Origin: Onthophagus taurus
Lineage: Eukaryota > Arthropoda > Insecta > Coleoptera > Scarabaeidae
Assembly: GCF_036711975.1 (NCBI RefSeq)
Contig: NC_091968.1
Coordinates: 11,470,001 to 11,534,000 of the forward strand
Length of the DNA stretch: 64,000 bases
Direction: 5' to 3'
Shown here one piece after another: positions 1 through 11,387 of this stretch. The position numbers were made by a program, and so were the translations under genes. Numbering within the stretch: position 1 is the stretch's first letter; each line of letters begins with the position of its first letter. The notes below the pieces were generated by a model that was not told the origin of the DNA, made no database searches, and was given only the letters and a program-made list of their open reading frames with translations.

Positions 1-2
1 CC

Positions 3-690
3 AAAAGCATCGGGAAGTGAGTTCTTCAATTATAAACATAACTTGAGCATTGTTTTAATGGCATGGTAAATGCGGATTATAATTTCATTATAGCAGATAT
101 TGGAGCTAGTGGAAGAAATCATGACAGCACTATCTGTAAAAAATCTTCTTTCGGGAGAGCTTTTTTAAATGGAAACATAGATATTCCTTTTAAAAAGAAA
201 TTGCCTGGAAGCGACATTTCCTGCGTTTCCTCTAAGGGAAAATATAATGAGACCATATCCCGGACAGCACTTAAGGCTAGAAAAAAACATTTTCAAGTAT
301 CGTTTATCCAGGGCAAGGAGGACTGTTGAAAATGCCTTTGGTATACTCTGCCAGCGGTGGCGAATTCTGCGGTCAATCATAGCTAGGGTAGACATAGTAG
401 AAAATATTGTAAAAGCCACAGTACTTTTGCATAACTTCCTTCGTATTGAATGGCAAAGCGAAAGCTACTGTCCTCCAGGATATGGTGATACTATTCAGTC
501 AAAATCAGGGGAAATTATAAATGGTCAGTGGCGAGCTGAATAATGCCACTGCAAAATATAGGACGGATTGGAAGCAACAATGCGGCAAGAAGGTTCCAAA
601 AAATAGAGATTTGTTGTGTGAATATTTTAACGGTATTGGAAGTGTAACATGGAAATATGACTGTGTATCGTACGTTAGACCTTAAATTTT
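3..690 (+). pseudogene. PIF/Harbinger (HARBI1-like) DDE transposase fragment
   Basis: Reading from the window edge gives a DDE_Tnp_4-type stretch (SGSEFFNYK, then NADYNFIIADIGASGRNHD) in one frame to about position 215, and RENIMRPYPGQH...SRARRTVENAFGILCQRWRIL in another frame to 543. The second catalytic Asp is probably the D of ADIG and the Glu that of VENAFG; the first Asp lies outside the window. A small deletion with a frame change near 215-221 removes the usual segment between the two blocks. The fragment is 5'-truncated by the window and is a dead copy. After 543 the sequence becomes AT-rich with no further coding. Family assignment rests on the VENAFG/RWRIL signature of Harbinger nucleases. 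Confidence 0.85.
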
Positions 691-1643
691 TTATATTAAT
701 AAAATATTCATAAATAATGTTTTTGTGCTTAATTTCAAAACAAGAGATAAATAAAAATAACTCTATTCATTTTGAGTTAATTTGGTCCGCATTTGACTCC
801 ATTGAAATAATTGTCGAAACAATAACGCACAACAACCTTAATACAATAAAATACAAAGCATAACTGACCTAACCTCAATTTATAAAATAAAACAAAACAC
901 TGCTATATTACAAAGACACAAAAGGGAAAAGTGCGCATGCGTCACGTTACGACCGATTGTTTTAGCTTTAAAAAGTTAAAAGTTGGGCAACTGTTGGGAT
1001 TAGGACAAAAACCACTTTAGTCGTAAGGTGTTGCATGAACATGCTATAACACAATACCTTAACCAACCTTAACTTTCCACTCTTACGACTTGCCAACAGC
1101 TACGACTAAAACACGTTGCATGAATCCACCTTTAGACGGCTAAACTTGAATGTTTTCAGTTCTAGGTTTAGTATTAGCTCTAGTGCTAGTGTTAGTTCTA
1201 GTCACATCACCTCTATTTTAAACATAGAGGATTTTACCTTTTGAGTTTATAATAATTTACAATTTAACAAAAATAATTTGTATTTTTGTTCAATTTAAAG
1301 TTACAATTGTTTGGTATTTTGAAATAATTTCAAGGTGATTTTATTTAAAATCTTGCAATTTGTTCAAAAATTAATAACAATTAAATGTTATTATCGTCTT
1401 AATCTGTAATTGATTCTATTAAATTATTGTTTATAATAAAATTTTATGCTGAGTAACTGATCCAAGTTCAATTGAGAGGAGAGAACTGTGTTATCTCTTA
1501 CGATTTTTTGCCACATTTTAAAAAAATTCTAATCTCTTAGTATGTAATACAATGATTTGCAATATACAACTAAAAAAATATATTAAGAAAATCTTGAGAT
1601 TTTCTCTTCACCCCTTTCATTAATAATTTTAACATTTTCTTAC
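691..1643. other. non-coding AT-rich stretch, probably intron of the ligase gene
   Basis: No coding signal was found. It begins just after the Harbinger relic and ends at the splice donor of the exon at 1644-1754. If that exon continues leftwards past the window edge, this stretch and the Harbinger relic are intronic. Positions 1135-1205 hold monomers of the CTAG-rich repeat (gttctaggtttagtattag type) that is abundant at 34-42 kb. Confidence 0.5.
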
Positions 1644-1754
1644 CTGCAAAACTTTATCACCGTGCGCTTCTAATAACAATTTGGCCATATTACCCAAAGA
1701 CGTAAAGATAGTCCGCTCATATTCTTCCCCAACCAAAACATTTTCTTCACCCAT
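1644..1754 (-). CDS. first coding exon of an AMP-binding acyl-CoA ligase (4CL-like)
   Basis: An ATG at 1754 opens 37 codons ending exactly at a consensus donor (CAG|GTAAGA, GT at 1643-1642). The peptide reads MGEENVLVGEEYERTIF followed by TSLGNMAKLLLEAHGDKVLQ. The pattern 'SLG..LL.....HGDK..Q' is the usual amino-terminal opening of insect 4-coumarate-CoA ligase / luciferase-like ANL enzymes, just before the first substrate-domain strand. These enzymes adenylate a carboxylate and transfer it to CoA, often in peroxisomes. No further exon is found between 1 and 1643, so the rest of the gene should lie left of the window. With one exon the call is suggestive; any protein with a similar N-terminal helix could match. 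Confidence 0.5.
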
Positions 1755-2128
1755 AATTTTAAAATTTCCTTAATAACTTTTTTAGGTTAAAATTTATTAA
1801 ATTGACTCGAGAAGGAATCAAAAATTATCTTAAATCCGTCCGCTAGGCTTCGTTACTCGACGATAAGTAAGGTTTATGCACGTTTTGTAACAGTAATTAC
1901 GTTTAGATGAGTTTATGACCTTGAAATCTAGATTCTAAGCTTGATAGTTTTAAAATTACAGGAAACTGTAAATCTTGCTTAATAAAAAGCGGCTTTAATT
2001 AAGTTAATTGTTAAATAAATGTACATAAAATAATTCTTTTTGTGTAATTTTAAAGAGGAATTATCCAAATCTAAAGCCATCAAATTAGTTTCTTCTTTAT
2101 TTACTAAAAAAAGATAGTAAAAAAGATT
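1755..2128. other. intergenic: 5' flank of ligase exon, 3' flank of CAP gene
   Basis: AT-rich sequence with no coding support. It holds the upstream region of the ligase-like exon and the downstream region of the CAP gene, both on the minus strand. No clear promoter element was recognised. Confidence 0.4.
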
Positions 2129-3192
2129 TTATCTTATATGTAAGATTTTGTTACTTTCACAAAGTCCTTCGTATTCTAATGAACACCCCATTCCTTCGGG
2201 ACACGTTGAACATGGTTTCCCCACGTTATAAACGGGTTGATCGGGGATATTACCCGTTGGGCCATAATTGCAAACGAAATGTTCGATGTACGATAACGTA
2301 GGGCCACTTGTTTGTTGGAATATAGCTCGGGCGCAACCCAACATGTTCGTATCAGCCCAAATCATCTGGGTGTATCGCTCAAAAGAAACCTTTTGATCAC
2401 TAACTCTACAATAAATTAAATTAATCATCCTAATTAATTTTTTTAAAGTGTTACAATTGAAAATTAAAAACATCTTCGTTGCTGAAATTTTTAACCTCAT
2501 TATACCAGGTGAATATCAACGATAATTCGTTATCTGTGGCCAAATTTCCTTTGCCTATATTTTGCCCAACCGGAAAATTATCTAAAAAGATCTTTTTAAT
2601 ATATATTCATAGAAATTTAATTCTTTACATGTATCTCTACATAAATCATGCGAAAATATGCATTGAGCAACCCATCTTTGAGCGATCTCACTCAATTCAT
2701 TATTCCATTTAATGATTCTCATATTTGAAGCTGGTGGTTGTGGTCCAGGGTTACCAATAGTTTCCAAACCTAACGCTACCTTGTTTCTTAAACTGTTATG
2801 AACGTCTAAAATTGCAGATTTTTCTTCGTCTGTTAATTGTACGTTTATGAATCCGCGACAAGATGCTCCAATAGTTTTACCCTAATAATTTTGTAGCGGT
2901 TTTTTATAATCAAAAAAACCATAAAGTTGGTACTCACTGGGTATCGACACATCGTGTGACTTCCACATATCTTCCCAACAATATTTTTCGAAATTTTAAC
3001 ACAACATATTTCGCAATAACGCGATGCTGATACATTTTTTATTTCGAATCGTTTTAACCAGTAAAAAGTATCGTTTTTCGTAATCAATTTGTGCCTCAAT
3101 AATCTTTCAGGATTCAAAAACGACTCGGCTCTTAAAAACATTAACAAAATTATGTGGAGAAATAAAAACATTTTCGACATTTGACATAACAT
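2129..3192 (-). CDS. secreted CAP-domain protein, antigen-5 (venom-allergen) like
   Basis: Four exons fit on the minus strand: 3192-2938, 2882-2629, 2581-2455 and 2405-2129, all with GT-AG borders. Exon 1 encodes a hydrophobic signal segment ([13 protein letters not shown]) and the cysteine-rich start YCEICCVK...[10 protein letters not shown]. Exon 2 gives [45 protein letters not shown] and [12 protein letters not shown]. Exon 3 gives [10 protein letters not shown] and [10 protein letters not shown]. Exon 4 gives [27 protein letters not shown] and a cysteine-rich tail ending in a TAA at 2131-2129. These are the CAP signature blocks in order, so the protein should be a secreted disulfide-rich CAP protein of unknown ligand, as for most insect family members. 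Phases agree at junctions 2/3 and 3/4, but joining exon 1 to exon 2 puts GGG TAA in frame: exon 1 ends in phase 0 while exon 2 needs two bases carried over. Either an indel, a different donor, or a broken gene explains this. Confidence 0.85.
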
Positions 3193-3813
3193 AAATTTTT
3201 AAGGGGCATTTACATTTAGACGCGCTAAAATAAGCGCATTTTCAAGTTTTTTTTTCGTGAAGTTGCAATTAGTTTCAAACCTTCTTGACACCTACTACTA
3301 TTTAATGATGCTTTGTACTATAAAAATATGTATTCACATATTCTAAAACATTTATAGGCGTATGGCAAATAGTGATCAGATAGGGGAACGTTACGGAGTG
3401 AGCGGTTCCGTTTCAAACATTGTAGCATTCGCTAGAGTGGTTAGAATTACTTGCGAATGCATTTAAATTGTTCCCAACATTCATATCTTCTATGTGAACC
3501 AAAAAAAAAATAAAAGAAAGATTAATCATTTAAAAAATACAGGTGTTTTAATATAATGTTAAAGCTTTTTAAGAAAATATTGATATATAAATTAATAAAA
3601 AAGTAGTTTTTTAAAATAACTTATCTAAATTTAAAAGTTCAAATAGAATGCGATATTACTATTTATATGTGTAAAAAATTTCGTGAAAATCAGTCAAGTA
3701 GTTTATTATTTATCGTGCTTATGAGGTGTAAATACATTGATTTGAGAAAAAAAAACGCGTTAAAGTTTCAAGTCGTGAAAACAACTTTTTTTTAATTACA
3801 AATAACTTGTTGG
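3193..3813. other. intergenic stretch, nothing recognised
   Basis: AT-rich DNA between the CAP gene start and the small ORF at 3814. No coding segment, splice pair or repeat terminus could be supported. Confidence 0.4.
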
Positions 3814-4017
3814 CTAATCTGCAATACCCAGACCATATAACAGACCTTCAGCTTCTTCATAAAATTTACTTTCGATCGCCAACTTGTCTTTTTGTGCTTT
3901 TCGAGCTTCTTTAGATAGGGATTTGTCACGTCGTTCCTGCCGAGTAATTCGATATTCGTCCATTTGTTCGGCGTATACTTTGGCTTGCCTCTCAATAATT
4001 ATATTTAATTTACTCAT
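3814..4017 (-). CDS. small charged helical protein, possible single-exon gene
   Basis: A 67-codon frame runs from ATG 4017 to a stop at 3814. The product is highly charged and strongly helical (IERQAKVYAEQMDEY, TRQERRDKSLSKEARKAQKD) and ends FYEEAEGLLYGLGIAD. Composition is regular and unlike the random translations around it, with acidic/basic alternation and a terminal 'YEE...LYGLGIA' block. That layout loosely recalls small axonemal microtubule-inner proteins such as CFAP141, whose tails end in a similar E-rich helix plus 'LG.A', but this is only a resemblance. It could instead be one exon of a larger gene. Mariner and Tigger relics lie immediately to the right. Confidence 0.4.
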   Translation of the reverse strand: MSKLNIIIERQAKVYAEQMDEYRITRQERRDKSLSKEARKAQKDKLAIESKFYEEAEGLLYGLGIAD

Positions 4018-4415
4018 TACAGTAAAGTGCCGATTATCCGTGATTATAGAACGTTAAAGTTAAATTCATGGCCGAGCATTGCTTACCATATACGGTATTA
4101 CACTACGTTTTAATTCAAACTGCGAATATTTCGAGGTTACTTACACAATGCATAATTTTATTGACAAAAATAATAAAATCTTTGTAATATGGCAGTGACG
4201 GCTATTTAAAAATTTGTTAGAACGGTCAAAAACTGGTATTTGTTTGTTGAGAACCGCTGATACAATGCTGACACCATGTTTTTATTGCTGCCAATCCAAT
4301 TGATTTGGTTACTTATTAAGTTATTACTTATTACATTAGCGAACATGTCATTTAACATTTAATAAACAACGTCATTTAACGTCAAAATTAGGTCTATTAT
4401 AAATCAAAAAGTACA

Positions 4416-4910
4416 ATGGCAGTTTACAGTGACGAGGAATAAGCTTATTGTTTAAGAAGTTGCTGGAGAAAACGCTGCACACACAAGACGTCTGTATTTG
4501 GAACGATTTCCAAATCGACAGATGCATTCAGAAACCAATTTTTTTCGGTTAGTCCAACAGGGAAGAAAAACAAGACATTTGCAACCTAATAAAGGTCTCC
4601 ACATATTATTTGTTTTCTAGGGTTCTTTTCAACAGCGATTCAGAGTGAATGTATGGGCGGGAATTGTGAACAAGACTTTAATAGGACCTTTCGAATTACC
4701 AGCAAGACTTAATAGAAATTCTTATTTACAACTTTTGCAAAAAAATCTGTCAGAACAACTAGAATGTATTCCGTTACATATGCGACGTAGGTAATACGGT
4801 TGCCCTGCACATTTTAATAGTAATATATGAGATTTCCTCGATATTACTTTTCCGTAAAAATGGATTGGTCGAGGTGGACCTATTCCATGGCCACTACGTA
4901 GTTATACCAC
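4416..4910 (+). pseudogene. degenerate mariner-type transposase relic
   Basis: Translated pieces match the long-arm mariner family found throughout the window. An N-terminal helix-turn-helix block reads AGENAAHTRRLYLERFPNRQ (about 4455-4520), followed near 4620 by RFRVNVWAGIVNKTLIGPF and by 'RGGPIPWP' near 4870-4890. Several frameshifts and stops interrupt it, and the catalytic Asp-rich segments are damaged (HFNSN in place of the usual QHDGAPPH). It is a fossil copy with no obvious terminal repeats left. Confidence 0.7.
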
Positions 4911-5099
4911 GTAGTAGAATATCAGCGGTTTTCAAAAATGGACATTAATTTATTTAAAAAGTTAACATGCAAAATTTATGTAACTATTAAGTTTTTAACA
5001 ACACATTATTAAGAAAATCTCTTCAGTTTGACCCCTAGTACCTACCCTTTTAGTCTGCTCCGTATGTTATAAATCACACTGTATATTTGAGTTGGACAA

Positions 5100-6330
5100 C
5101 AAACCGTACGCGATTTAGTGAAACAGCAGCCCAAATTTTAAACATTCGTTTCTATCTGACAGTGTGTAAACATCAGCTGGCTCTTCACCTAAAAAAACAA
5201 TGAAAGATACGAGGAGTGATAAACTGGAAAATGTAATGGTGAAGTGTTTTTTCAACAGCACTAGGAGAGCCAATGTCCGGTCCGTATGTGTTAGTTAAAG
5301 CACAATACTTTGCAGAAAAGTTACAAATCACCGAAAGACTTACGCTTTCAACAGGTTGCAAAGGCATGGAATTAGAGAATTACAAATGCAAAGAGAACAG
5401 CTTAGTGCTAACGAAGTTGGGGCTACAATTTTTTGTAACATGTTATCAAATATTAAAGAGAGGAGTTTAGTACCTGTCCAAATATACAATGCTGATGAGA
5501 CCGGCAAATATTGGCGTGCAATGCCCACTCGTACATTAGCATCTGCTAAAGAAAAAATTGCTCCTGGCTATAAAATTAGTAGAGATCGGATTACAGTGTA
5601 ATGTTGCTCAAATGGTACTGGAGAAGATAATCTAAAATTAGCTATAGTAGGGAAGACAACTGCTCTGCGTGGATGACACGAGACATTTTTGAAATGTGGT
5701 TTAAAAATAAATTTGTTCCACACGTAAAAAAATATATGGACGGCAAAGGACTCCCTCAAAAAGCAGTATTGCTTCTTGATAATGCGCCATCTCAATCGCC
5801 AGTTGAAGCGTTGTCAGGTGAGAACGGGAGTATCACAGTTTTGTATCTTCTGCCAAATACGACCGACCCATGGATCAAGGCGTAATTGAAACAATGAAGA
5901 GGTTGTACAGAAAAAATTTAGTGATGAATCTGGTAGCAAAAGACAATAATGCTCCGTTCCACTTTTGCAAATCAATTACGCTTCCAGATGGTTGATACAA
6001 TATATTGTATGGCTGGGAAAATATGAAAGCTACCACAATTGAAAAATGTTTGAACAATATTTTATGCGATGAATCAACTGTGAACAACATGAAATTGATA
6101 GTGATGAACCTTTAGATGTGTTTCAGTCGTTAAAAGATGTTCAGGGCTTTGAAGAACTGGATGACGAAAATATTTTAGAGTGGCTAAATATTGACTTAAA
6201 TGTTTTGGACTGTAAACACATAACCGACGATGTTCTAGTCGATAGTGTCACCAAACCAATCTCTGTTCTCTGAGTTCACTCAAAGAATGTAGTGACGATC
6301 ACGTAGAAAATGACAGCTTAGAACCACAAT
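5100..6330 (+). pseudogene. Tigger/pogo-like DDE_1 transposase relic
   Basis: Frames at 5273-5350, 5356-5601, 5673-5885 and 5868-5990 together resemble pogo/Tigger transposases: MSGPYVLVKAQYFAEKL, then VQIYNADETGKYWRAMP (first catalytic Asp in NADETG), MTRDIFEMWFKNKFVP, AVLLLDNAPSQSP (second Asp in LLDNAP) and DQGVIETMKRLYRKNL. The order and the YNADETG / LLDNAPS / DQGVIETMKR motifs are diagnostic of the family. Frameshifts near 5350 and 5600 and in-frame stops make it non-functional. The sequence after 6000 (EELDDENILEWLN region) is a plausible degraded C-terminus. Confidence 0.85.
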
Positions 6331-6432
6331 TCAAAGTCTTGGATATTCTTAATATCCATGAGTATTGTTGACCTCTCCCCAACCCAAAACGTTGTATGAC
6401 ATAAGGGATTGCACAAGAGAGTAGTAAACAAC

Positions 6433-6905
6433 TTACAGGTGTCTTTTATCTAGAAACTGTGACAGGAATCTAAATCTGCTTGTTAGTCCTCTGATTTTCT
6501 TTACAATGTTATCAGTCTGTAAATTCCAACGTAAATGTTGATCAATAATTATGCCTAAATATTTTACCGATGATGCTTGTGGAATAAAAGTTTCCAGATC
6601 AATAACAAGATTTCCCAAATTCTGGCAGATAATTCCTATATGAAGCGAAGGGCAGATATTTAGTTTTTCTATATTTAACGTTAATTTGTTCAATTGAAAC
6701 CATTTTTTAACCATTGTGAAATCCTTTCAGCTTCCATCTTTAGTTGTTCCCAGGATTGGGATCTATAGAATATAGCGGTATCGTCAGCAAAACTGATCAC
6801 CGATCCCCTCAGTTTAAGATTCATCAAACTATTTGTGTATATGCTGAATAAGAGAGGCCTCAAAACTGTGCCCTGTTGGACACCATAACATAAATTGAAT
6901 ATATG
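6433..6905 (-). pseudogene. LINE reverse transcriptase fragment (5'-truncated)
   Basis: Minus-strand translation from 6905 down gives GVQQGTVLRPLLFSIYTN, then SVISFADDTAIFY (the RT active-site FADD), ISQWLKNGFN and, from 6714, KWFQLNKLTLNIEKLN and KYLGIIIDQHLRWN, the palm-thumb block of non-LTR retrotransposons. Upstream RT motifs and the endonuclease are missing. At 6905 the frame passes directly into the Mutator-like relic (DVQKHI), so this LINE copy appears to have landed in that element with a truncated 5' end. Confidence 0.8.
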
Positions 6906-8190
6906 TGTTTCTGAACATCTGTATGTAATGGCGCTGGATGCTTCATCAAGGAATCCGACCCATTTGATTTAGCTTTTTGCCACCCGCACCAGCTCTCGGG
7001 TCCTGGCGGACAATATCGCTGATTTGAATGTTCATCTGTAGAGCACATGTGATAATAAGCAGCCATTATTGCTTTTTTCATGTCCTCCGCACTGTTGATA
7101 TTTCTGAGGATAGCAAGACCGTAGTATGTCGTAAGTTTTCTGATTAGAGCATCTGTCAATTTTCCTTTTCCGCCAAGTTTATATGTTTTTTTTATGTTTC
7201 GTAGTCGTGAGCCCATCCTCTTTTCAACATGTCCAATACATTCATTTTTAATTACTGGAAAATCGTCGCCATATGGATTTTCTTCTAAAATTGCTTTGAA
7301 CGTTTTGGAATCTCCGTCCCCTATATAGTTGCCGTATTTTACACCAAACTTTTCTTAGGATCTCAAAAACATCTCTACAACTGCATCGACTTCCATTTTA
7401 CCGGCAGACCCTTCGTGAGTTTTCATGCAATTTTCTTTGTGTTCTTCATACCAATCAACATATTCTTCTGTATTTTCTTTATTTTTATAAGATGTACAGG
7501 CTTGACTGCAACTGCTTTTTACAACTACATTGATAACTTTACCGGAATAGTACCCAATAAGCGATGTTACGCCGTATAATGATTTGAATCAGCGTTTTTT
7601 CCAAGACCCATCATCAGATACTTTTAAATTCAAGATTGGCCTTTCTTGCCTTTCGTTTTCTTTCTTTTCTTCTTCAACAGCTTTTCCACTGAAATATTCG
7701 AACACCGATTTGGTGGCTGAATGCTGATGTTCAACAATATTATTGTATGCACTATTACTCAAACCGTCGCATATATCCATTGCAAAATAAATTTAATCCT
7801 TGCCTCCCAATGCCTAGCGGACGCATAACAAAAACAATTCTACGATTTACTTCATAACCAGTTTGAATTAACGGCCCCGAATGTATGTTTCTTCGGCCAC
7901 AACGACAAAGCAAAACGAGTTTGAACCCAAGACCTCTCATTTCATCTACCTCAAATTGTATGGTATCTTTACATTTGCAACAAATAACAACATTAGCCAA
8001 AGCACTGAACACGGCAAAGAATTCGGTACAATATACGGTCAATTCTTCCGGACAGTTTTTTGCACTTGCACTTTGTCCTGCAACTTCTTCTTTTTCTCTT
8101 TTAGTGTACTGATTCCCATGAAAATGGCGTTTTCGCGGCCTAGGCGCATTATTTCATTTCGCATACGAAGACATTTTGAATATTAAGAGT
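6906..8190 (-). pseudogene. Mutator-like element (MULE) transposase relic
   Basis: Minus-strand segments in order: NRRIVFVMRPLGIGRQGLNL (about 7850), MDICDGLSNSAYNNIVEHQH (7780), VSDDGSWKKR, then the region with YIGDGDSKT (about 7320-7345, with the likely catalytic Asp), VEKRMGSRLRNIKKTYK, GGKGKLTDALIRKL, YYGLAILRN and CPPGPESWCGWQKAK. These match the insect Mutator-like transposase domain family. Frames change at about 7580 and 7360 and the C-terminus is cut at DVQKHI by the LINE fragment ending at 6905. No long terminal inverted repeats were recognised at its edges. Confidence 0.8.
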
Positions 8191-8580
8191 TATATCTCAC
8201 ATTCAAGACTAAAGAAACTCAAAGTTGGTGTTTTGAATTTATATTATCAGCATAATATCCGATTTAGTGGGAGGGATGAAGATAAAAGCAAAATTTGGTA
8301 TTTTCTTCTGATAACAAATATATATAGTTTGTGGGGTATATTTCCTATAGTTATTGAATAATTAACAAAAATTTATTTTGTTCTATCTAAAACTAATGTA
8401 TGTATTTAGAAGTTAATGTTGCTATGGTGATAACCATACATACTATGATGGAACATAATGTATCAAATAATTGCCAAAGCTTGTATTTAAAAATTCGATA
8501 ACAACTCTGGCATTATGTGCTGGTACGATGCACCAGCATGTTAAGTGTCAAAGTATAACAAAACTGAATAAAACATTACA

Positions 8581-9238
8581 ATGAATTTCGAAAATTATGA
8601 AAAATGTAACATGATGGAATGCTATATATTATCAGATAAGAATGCGACTTTAGCCGCGGAATTTTATTTCACAAGATATCCGGAAAGAAGACAACCGTAC
8701 GTAAGAACCTTCAGTCGGTTAGCAGAAAATTTAATAGATATTTGGTCCTTCCCCAAACCACATGCAAAAGCATACCAAAATGACCTGCAAGAGAAATTGT
8801 AACAAGACGTCTGACCCAAAAGCTGCTGCTCCCGAATATGAAAGAAAAATAAGTATAAACCATACAAAGCGGGGCTAACTCATTATTTACGTGCCGGAGA
8901 TGTTAATCGAAGATTAGAATTTTGTAGATGATATTTAGAAAAATTAAATAATCTGCTGTTTGTTCAAAATGTTATCTGGACCGATAAAGTCTCTGAATGT
9001 TCAAAGAAGATTGGGGTTCAATGTATGGTGTGCCCTTTTAGATAATAGAATTTTGGCATATAGTATCTACCATAAAAACTTAAACTCAGGGAAATACTTC
9101 AATATATTAAGGCAGCACATTGAGCCTTTGATCGACAATTTACCATTAAATATGTCTCAAATGATATATTTTCAATATGACGGAGCACCAACACATAATG
9201 CCAGAGTTGTTAGTGAATTTTTAAATACTACTACAAAC
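8581..9238 (+). pseudogene. broken mariner-type transposase of copy M2
   Basis: The N-terminal helix-turn-helix domain is readable from the ATG at 8581. The second half, from about 8985, contains the NVWCALLDN strand and the second catalytic block QYDGAPTHNA. Frameshifts separate the halves between 8800 and 8960, and an hAT MITE interrupts the C-terminal part at 9239. The third catalytic block (SPDL.....D) was not found. Confidence 0.75.
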
Positions 9239-9563
9239 TCAAGGACAATAGAATATAACAGGACTGCTACATCCATTGTTGTGACTACCTACCCGCAAAC
9301 TACGTCACACCATTTTCCACGCCCAGCTGTTGTTATGGTCTATGCGTTTGCTGTGTGTTTTTAGAGGTTATATCCTAGATGTATTCATATTAGTTTTAAA
9401 GTTTTATGTTTTTAGACGTATTAATGTCTATCATATAACCTCTAAAAACACAGACAGTTACCAGGCGTGGCAAATAGTGTGACGTAGAGTGCGGGCAACC
9501 AACCCGTAGTCGACTACAAAAATACAATGGATATAGCAGTCCTGTTAGATTCTACTGTCCTTG
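9239..9563. mobile_element. hAT-type MITE with 8-bp target duplication
   Basis: A 325-bp foldback segment starts tcaaggacaatagaa and ends ttctactgtccttg, with inverted arms continuing inward for over 100 bp around gtgtttttagaggttatat / atataacctctaaaaacac. It is flanked by ctacaaac at 9231-9238 and again at 9564-9571. The 8-bp duplication and the CAAGGRCA termini point to mobilisation by an hAT transposase. It interrupts the transposase relic of M2. There is no coding capacity. Confidence 0.85.
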
Positions 9564-10211
9564 CTACAAACTTTGGCAATAATTGGAAACAATGCTTTCC
9601 CTCATGGTATGGTTATCACCACAACAACATTAAGTTTTAAATACATACAATAGTTTTAGAAAGAACAAAAAAAATTGATACATTATATTCCATCATAGTA
9701 TGTATGGTTATCACCATAGCAACATTAACTTTTAAATACATACATTAGATTTAGATGGAACAAAATGAATTTTTGTTAATTATTCAATAACTATAAGAAA
9801 TATACCCCACAAACTATATATATTTGTTATCAGAAGAAAATAACAAATTATTTTAAGACATAGCCAACTATGGTTTCCATTTAAAAAAATAAAGTTACGT
9901 CTAAAATCTCGAAAATAAAAGATGGGAAAAAAATTCTACCTACGCCACTGAATTCTTCGTAAAAAGTTGCCCATATAATGTTTTATTTATAATACTCCAT
10001 CTTTGATAATAAGTGAGATATTCGCGATTGTCGTTTTTGCAAAATTTTCAGTTTTTGCCGATAGGGCGAAAACAAAAGACGATAGCTGTTCGGAGTTTTC
10101 GGCATTAGCATTTTCTCGAAAAACGAGATCATGACATGTAAGCTACCTTTTTTCTATCTCTTTTAGTTTCGGAGATAGCCTATGCGGACATCGAAATTGG
10201 GACACCCTGTA

Positions 10212-11160
10212 CAGTGAGTTACAATTTTCACATCCAATGCTATACACACGCTTTCTTTCATTATATTTTTATCGTTTTTGTGATAATTTGACAAAAGTCT
10301 TAAAATGGTGTTGCTATTTGAAAATGCTAATGAAATTCCATATTTAGAAAAAATATGTTGTGCCTTTAAAGTGATGCCATTAAATGTTATGGGCCTATAT
10401 TTATTTTGCTGCACTTCTCTAATAAACAATGGATCCTTTTGTTTTTGAGGTTTAGAAAACAACCTACAAATGATATTTTTAGGAAAGCCATTGTTGCGGG
10501 CTAATTCAAATATGTAATTAATTTCATCTGTCTTGTTCTTCTGTGTTAATGGGTAGCTGAAAACTCTATAAATTAAAAATCTAAAATTAGCTAATTTTTG
10601 GGACAAAGGTGTTCTGAATTGTATGGTATGGTAGTGGCTATAGCTGAAGTTTTTCTAAAAATCCCATATTCAATTAAATGATCTTTAGTTCTCGTTAAGC
10701 TCAAGTCCAAGAAATTTAGTTTTCCTTTTTCTTCCATTTGCAGTGTGTATTTAAGATTGTTCTGTAAACCATTGTTGTATTTGTGAAAGTTATGTAAAGA
10801 TTCCTCATTCCCCTTCCATACACAAAAGACGTCATCCACATATCTAGCCCAACAGCCAATATTGCTCAGATAAGGATTAGTCTCTAGGTTAGTCTAGATT
10901 AGTCTCCAGATTCTCCTTCAAAGCTGCATTGATTTTGTTTTACTATGTGCTTAAAAATGTGATTCAAATGGTTTACATTATTTTTGTTGTCAAAATGTGA
11001 ATCAAACATTTTTGAAATTATTTCGAGAGTGTATTCAACTGGGACATTTGGGTAGAGGTTTGTTACGTCAAACGATATTAAGAGGCAATTGTCAATATTG
11101 ATATTTTTGGTCAAATCTATGAATTGATTATGGAATAAGAAGGTACAAAATCAATGCTAT
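10212..11160 (-). pseudogene. Penelope-like retroelement reverse transcriptase fragment
   Basis: Minus-strand frames 11114-10899, 10839-10591 and 10606-10210 give SFDVTNLYPNVPVEYTLEII (an RT strand like the Penelope SFDVxSLFTNVP block), MDDVFCVWKGNEESLHNF (the DD active site), KLNFLDLSLTR, FRKTSA and the helical thumb region. The palm segment between the two frames (10840-10898) is missing, so this copy is dead. The fragment is cut at 10209-10212 by the right terminus of M2. On the same strand, upstream, lies the hammerhead-like motif at 11939-11980, as expected for the pseudo-LTR of this class. Confidence 0.85.
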
Positions 11161-11387
11161 TAAATATATTTTTCTTGAATTTGACTTTAACAATTCAGAC
11201 CTTGAATCGGTGACTTCTTAAACGAGGTGATAGGCCTCATGGGCACGTCTGGATTGAAAATTGTTTGGTGTCTGTCTATTTTTATCACAGAACACTGATA
11301 ACAGCTATCACAAGCACAGAATCCGCTTGGTCAGTCGTTTTACGATTATACAGGATGTTTCTGGCATAAATTTAATCACAAATACTA
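11161..11387. other. degraded continuation of the Penelope-like element
   Basis: This stretch lies between the RT fragment and the inverted-repeat MITE on the route to the ribozyme. Weak minus-strand coding is possible but no family motif could be read with confidence. Confidence 0.35.

Larger units (their letters stand above)
8285..10209. mobile_element. mariner-type element, left end truncated (copy M2)
   Basis: Inverted arms match between about 8290-8470 and 9640-9842 (gttgctatggtgataaccat against its complement). The right arm continues to a TA-flanked terminus caccctg at 10203-10209. The outer part of the left arm is missing and abuts the MULE relic. Inside are broken transposase pieces: 8581-8802 (NMMECYILSDKNATLAAEFY, TRYPERRQPYVRTFSRLAEN) and 8960-9240 (RRLGFNVWCALLDN, MIYFQYDGAPTHNARVV). 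The segment 9595-9760 contains a direct duplication of part of the right arm. The right end is inserted in a Penelope-like element. Confidence 0.75.

Noticed and set aside
7881..8186. 101-codon plus-strand frame
   Set aside because: It is antisense to the Mutator-like relic, whose motifs are clear on the other strand.
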